Shown here: positions 6,688-7,573 of the stretch, piece by piece
Position numbering within the stretch: the first letter of the stretch is position 1
How the letters are laid out: the number at the start of each line of letters is the position of its first letter
Source of the DNA: Candidatus Eiseniibacteriota bacterium
Lineage (GTDB): Bacteria > Eisenbacteria > RBG-16-71-46
Direction: 5' to 3'
Assembly: GCA_005893365.1 (NCBI GenBank)
Contig: VBPB01000048.1
Coordinates: forward strand, 1 to 7,573
DNA length: 7,573 nt
The notes under the pieces: generated by a model
Seen by the model: the letters and a program-made list of their open reading frames with translations, nothing else
Databases searched by the model: none
What the model was told of the DNA's origin: nothing
Made by a program: the position numbers and the translations under genes

Positions 6688-6835
6688 GTGGTGCGGGCTC
6701 CCCAACGGCCAGGCTGGACCTCGTTGACCTCGGATGGGGCGCGATGGTAGCACTTACCGCCTCTTTGCCTTCACACCGACGCTTATAGGGTCGTCCAGCC
6801 ACGCGCCATCTCGGGGGACGCGCCTCGTGCACGGG

Positions 6836-6878
6836 GGATCGACCTCCCGCGCGCCCGAGGCTCGAGGAGGTCGCATCC
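6836..6878 (+). promoter_or_regulatory. Inverted repeat/hairpin enclosing the Shine-Dalgarno of the OmpA-like gene
   Basis: GGATCGACCTCC (6836-6847) pairs with GGAGGTCGCATCC (6866-6878). This gives 12 base pairs with one bulged C at 6874, including eight uninterrupted pairs (6840-6847 with 6866-6873), around an 18-nt loop. The 3' arm contains GGAGG (6866-6870), the Shine-Dalgarno core, 10 nt before the ATG at 6881. In the folded mRNA the ribosome site would be hidden. The repeat could instead be a DNA operator for a dimeric regulator. The pairing is seen directly; the role is inferred. Confidence 0.5.
6864..6870 (+). promoter_or_regulatory. Strong Shine-Dalgarno of the OmpA-like gene
   Basis: GAGGAGG is a near-perfect match to the anti-Shine-Dalgarno and lies 10 nt before the ATG at 6881, fixing the start. 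Five of its bases lie in the 3' arm of the hairpin described for this leader. Confidence 0.75.
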
Positions 6879-6880
6879 GA

Positions 6881-7573
6881 ATGATCCGCCACAGGCTGTC
6901 GCTGATCTTCCTCGGCCTCATGCTGGCCAGCCCGGCGGCCGCCCAGATCATGGGCCGGCCGTTCGAGTTCTCGGGCCAGGTCGGCTGGAACCATTACGAC
7001 ACCCGCGCGCACATGCAGGCCGGCCCGGGCGTCTCCGGCCGGGTGGGCTGGCGCACTCAACCGTGGCTCGTGCTCGAGGGGCAGGTCTATTACGCCCGCT
7101 CCAAGGCCGACACCGTGCCGAAGCAGGACCACACCCTGCTCGGGGCCTCCCTCGACCTGCGCCTGAACCTGCGCTCGCCCGAGGGCCGGGCGGTCCCGTT
7201 CCTCCTCGCGGGGGGCGGCGTCACGCGCAGCTCGTCCACCGGACACCCGCCGGACCAGCTCAAGCGCGGCTCCGGCGAAGCCGGGATCGGCATGCTCTTC
7301 GACGTGGCGGGCAACCAGCGCCTCTACGTGCGCACCCAGGTGACCGACCTGTTCTTCCGCGATCGGGGCGCCCACGAGTTCAGCAACGACTTCTCGGTGA
7401 CCGCCGGCCTCCAGTACCTCTGGGGCGGCAAGCCGCACGACAGCGACCTGGACGGCGTGCGCGACTGGCTCGACACGTGCCCGGCCACCCCCCTCGGCTG
7501 CAAGGTGGACGCCAAGGGCTGCCCCACCGACTCCGACGGGGACGGCGTCTGCGATGGCGTGGACAAGTGCCCG
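6881..7573 (+). CDS. OmpA-like outer-membrane barrel protein with thrombospondin type-3 repeats (C-terminus cut off by window edge)
   Basis: The frame is open from the ATG at 6881 to the window end: 231 codons, no stop. Residues 1-21 are a clear signal peptide (basic MIRHR, core LSLIFLGLMLA, likely cleavage after SPAAA). Residues of about 25-183 alternate hydrophobic and polar positions like an eight-stranded outer-membrane barrel: FEFSGQVGWNHYD (28-40), LVLEGQVYYARS (63-74), LGASLDLRLNLRS (87-99), VPFLLAGGGVTRS (105-117), LYVRTQVTDLFFR (148-160), FSVTAGLQYLWGG (171-183). Two Asp-rich calcium-binding TSP3 repeats follow: DSDLDGVRDWLDTCP (187-201) and DSDGDGVCDGVDKCP (217-231), joined by a VDAKGCP linker. 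This order, barrel then TSP3 linker, is usual for OmpA-family proteins that end in a peptidoglycan-binding OmpA domain. That domain would lie beyond the edge and is not seen. The likely role is anchoring outer membrane to cell wall or forming a small pore. Translation may be governed by the leader hairpin. Confidence 0.88.
   Translation, partial: MIRHRLSLIFLGLMLASPAAAQIMGRPFEFSGQVGWNHYDTRAHMQAGPGVSGRVGWRTQPWLVLEGQVYYARSKADTVPKQDHTLLGASLDLRLNLRSPEGRAVPFLLAGGGVTRSSSTGHPPDQLKRGSGEAGIGMLFDVAGNQRLYVRTQVTDLFFRDRGAHEFSNDFSVTAGLQYLWGGKPHDSDLDGVRDWLDTCPATPLGCKVDAKGCPTDSDGDGVCDGVDKCP

Larger units (their letters stand above)
6688..6880. promoter_or_regulatory. Divergent intergenic region between the DinB operon and the OmpA-like gene
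   Basis: These 193 nt separate two genes transcribed away from each other, so they should hold both promoters. On the minus strand TGCTACCAT (complement of 6744-6752) fits an extended -10 with four of six consensus bases but has no good -35. An AT island, CTTATAGG at 6782-6789, can be read as a -10 in either direction: TATAGG on plus, TATAAG on minus. Neither has a well-spaced -35. A plus-strand start just after it would give a leader of about 85 nt containing the hairpin at 6836-6878. These boxes are tentative. Confidence 0.4.

Noticed and set aside
6443..7438. A 331-codon minus-strand frame across the divergent promoter region and the OmpA-like gene
   Set aside because: It runs antisense to a clear signal peptide plus barrel plus TSP3 protein and crosses the promoter region; no domain is visible.
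7440..7573. Asp-rich repeat units considered as a DNA tandem repeat
   Set aside because: The similarity is at protein level (two TSP3 calcium-binding repeats), and the DNA copies are too diverged and too few to be a repeat array.

Overview
The window is very GC-rich, with G or C at most third codon positions. It has the look of a Gram-negative, outer-membrane-bearing bacterium: a secreted DUF5916-type beta-barrel protein sits at one end and an OmpA-like barrel with thrombospondin type-3 repeats at the other. DUF5916 proteins, TSP3-OmpA proteins and a folP-cdaA gene pair at this GC content would fit Gemmatimonadota, Candidatus Eisenbacteria, Acidobacteriota or a similar group. The sequence alone does not decide between them. 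I see no rRNA, tRNA, CRISPR array, insertion sequence or phage gene.

Layout, all minus strand from the right-hand divergent promoter region down to position 1. (1) A probable four-gene operon at 6687-3872: a DinB-like four-helix protein, dihydropteroate synthase (folP), the membrane diadenylate cyclase CdaA that makes c-di-AMP, and an uncharacterised 181-residue protein with one C-terminal membrane helix. (2) A 274-nt non-coding gap (3598-3871) with less GC than its surroundings. (3) A translationally coupled pair: an ATP-grasp ligase/kinase-like enzyme (3597-2761) whose stop codon overlaps the start of a major facilitator superfamily transporter (2764-1502). (4) After 76 nt, a secreted DUF5916 protein (1425-1) that runs off the left edge. 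On the plus strand, 6881 to the right edge encodes the N-terminal part of an OmpA-like outer-membrane protein.

The genes form at least three functional sets. folP (folate synthesis) and cdaA (second messenger) are a recurrent bacterial neighbour pair, here followed by an unknown membrane-anchored protein where the CdaA regulator CdaR/YbbR is often found. The ATP-grasp and MFS genes look like a make-and-transport pair for an unknown small molecule. The two outer-membrane proteins at the edges are probably independent of these sets. The most striking non-coding signal is an inverted repeat of 12 base pairs with one bulged base (6836-6878) that encloses the Shine-Dalgarno sequence of the OmpA-like gene and could control its translation.
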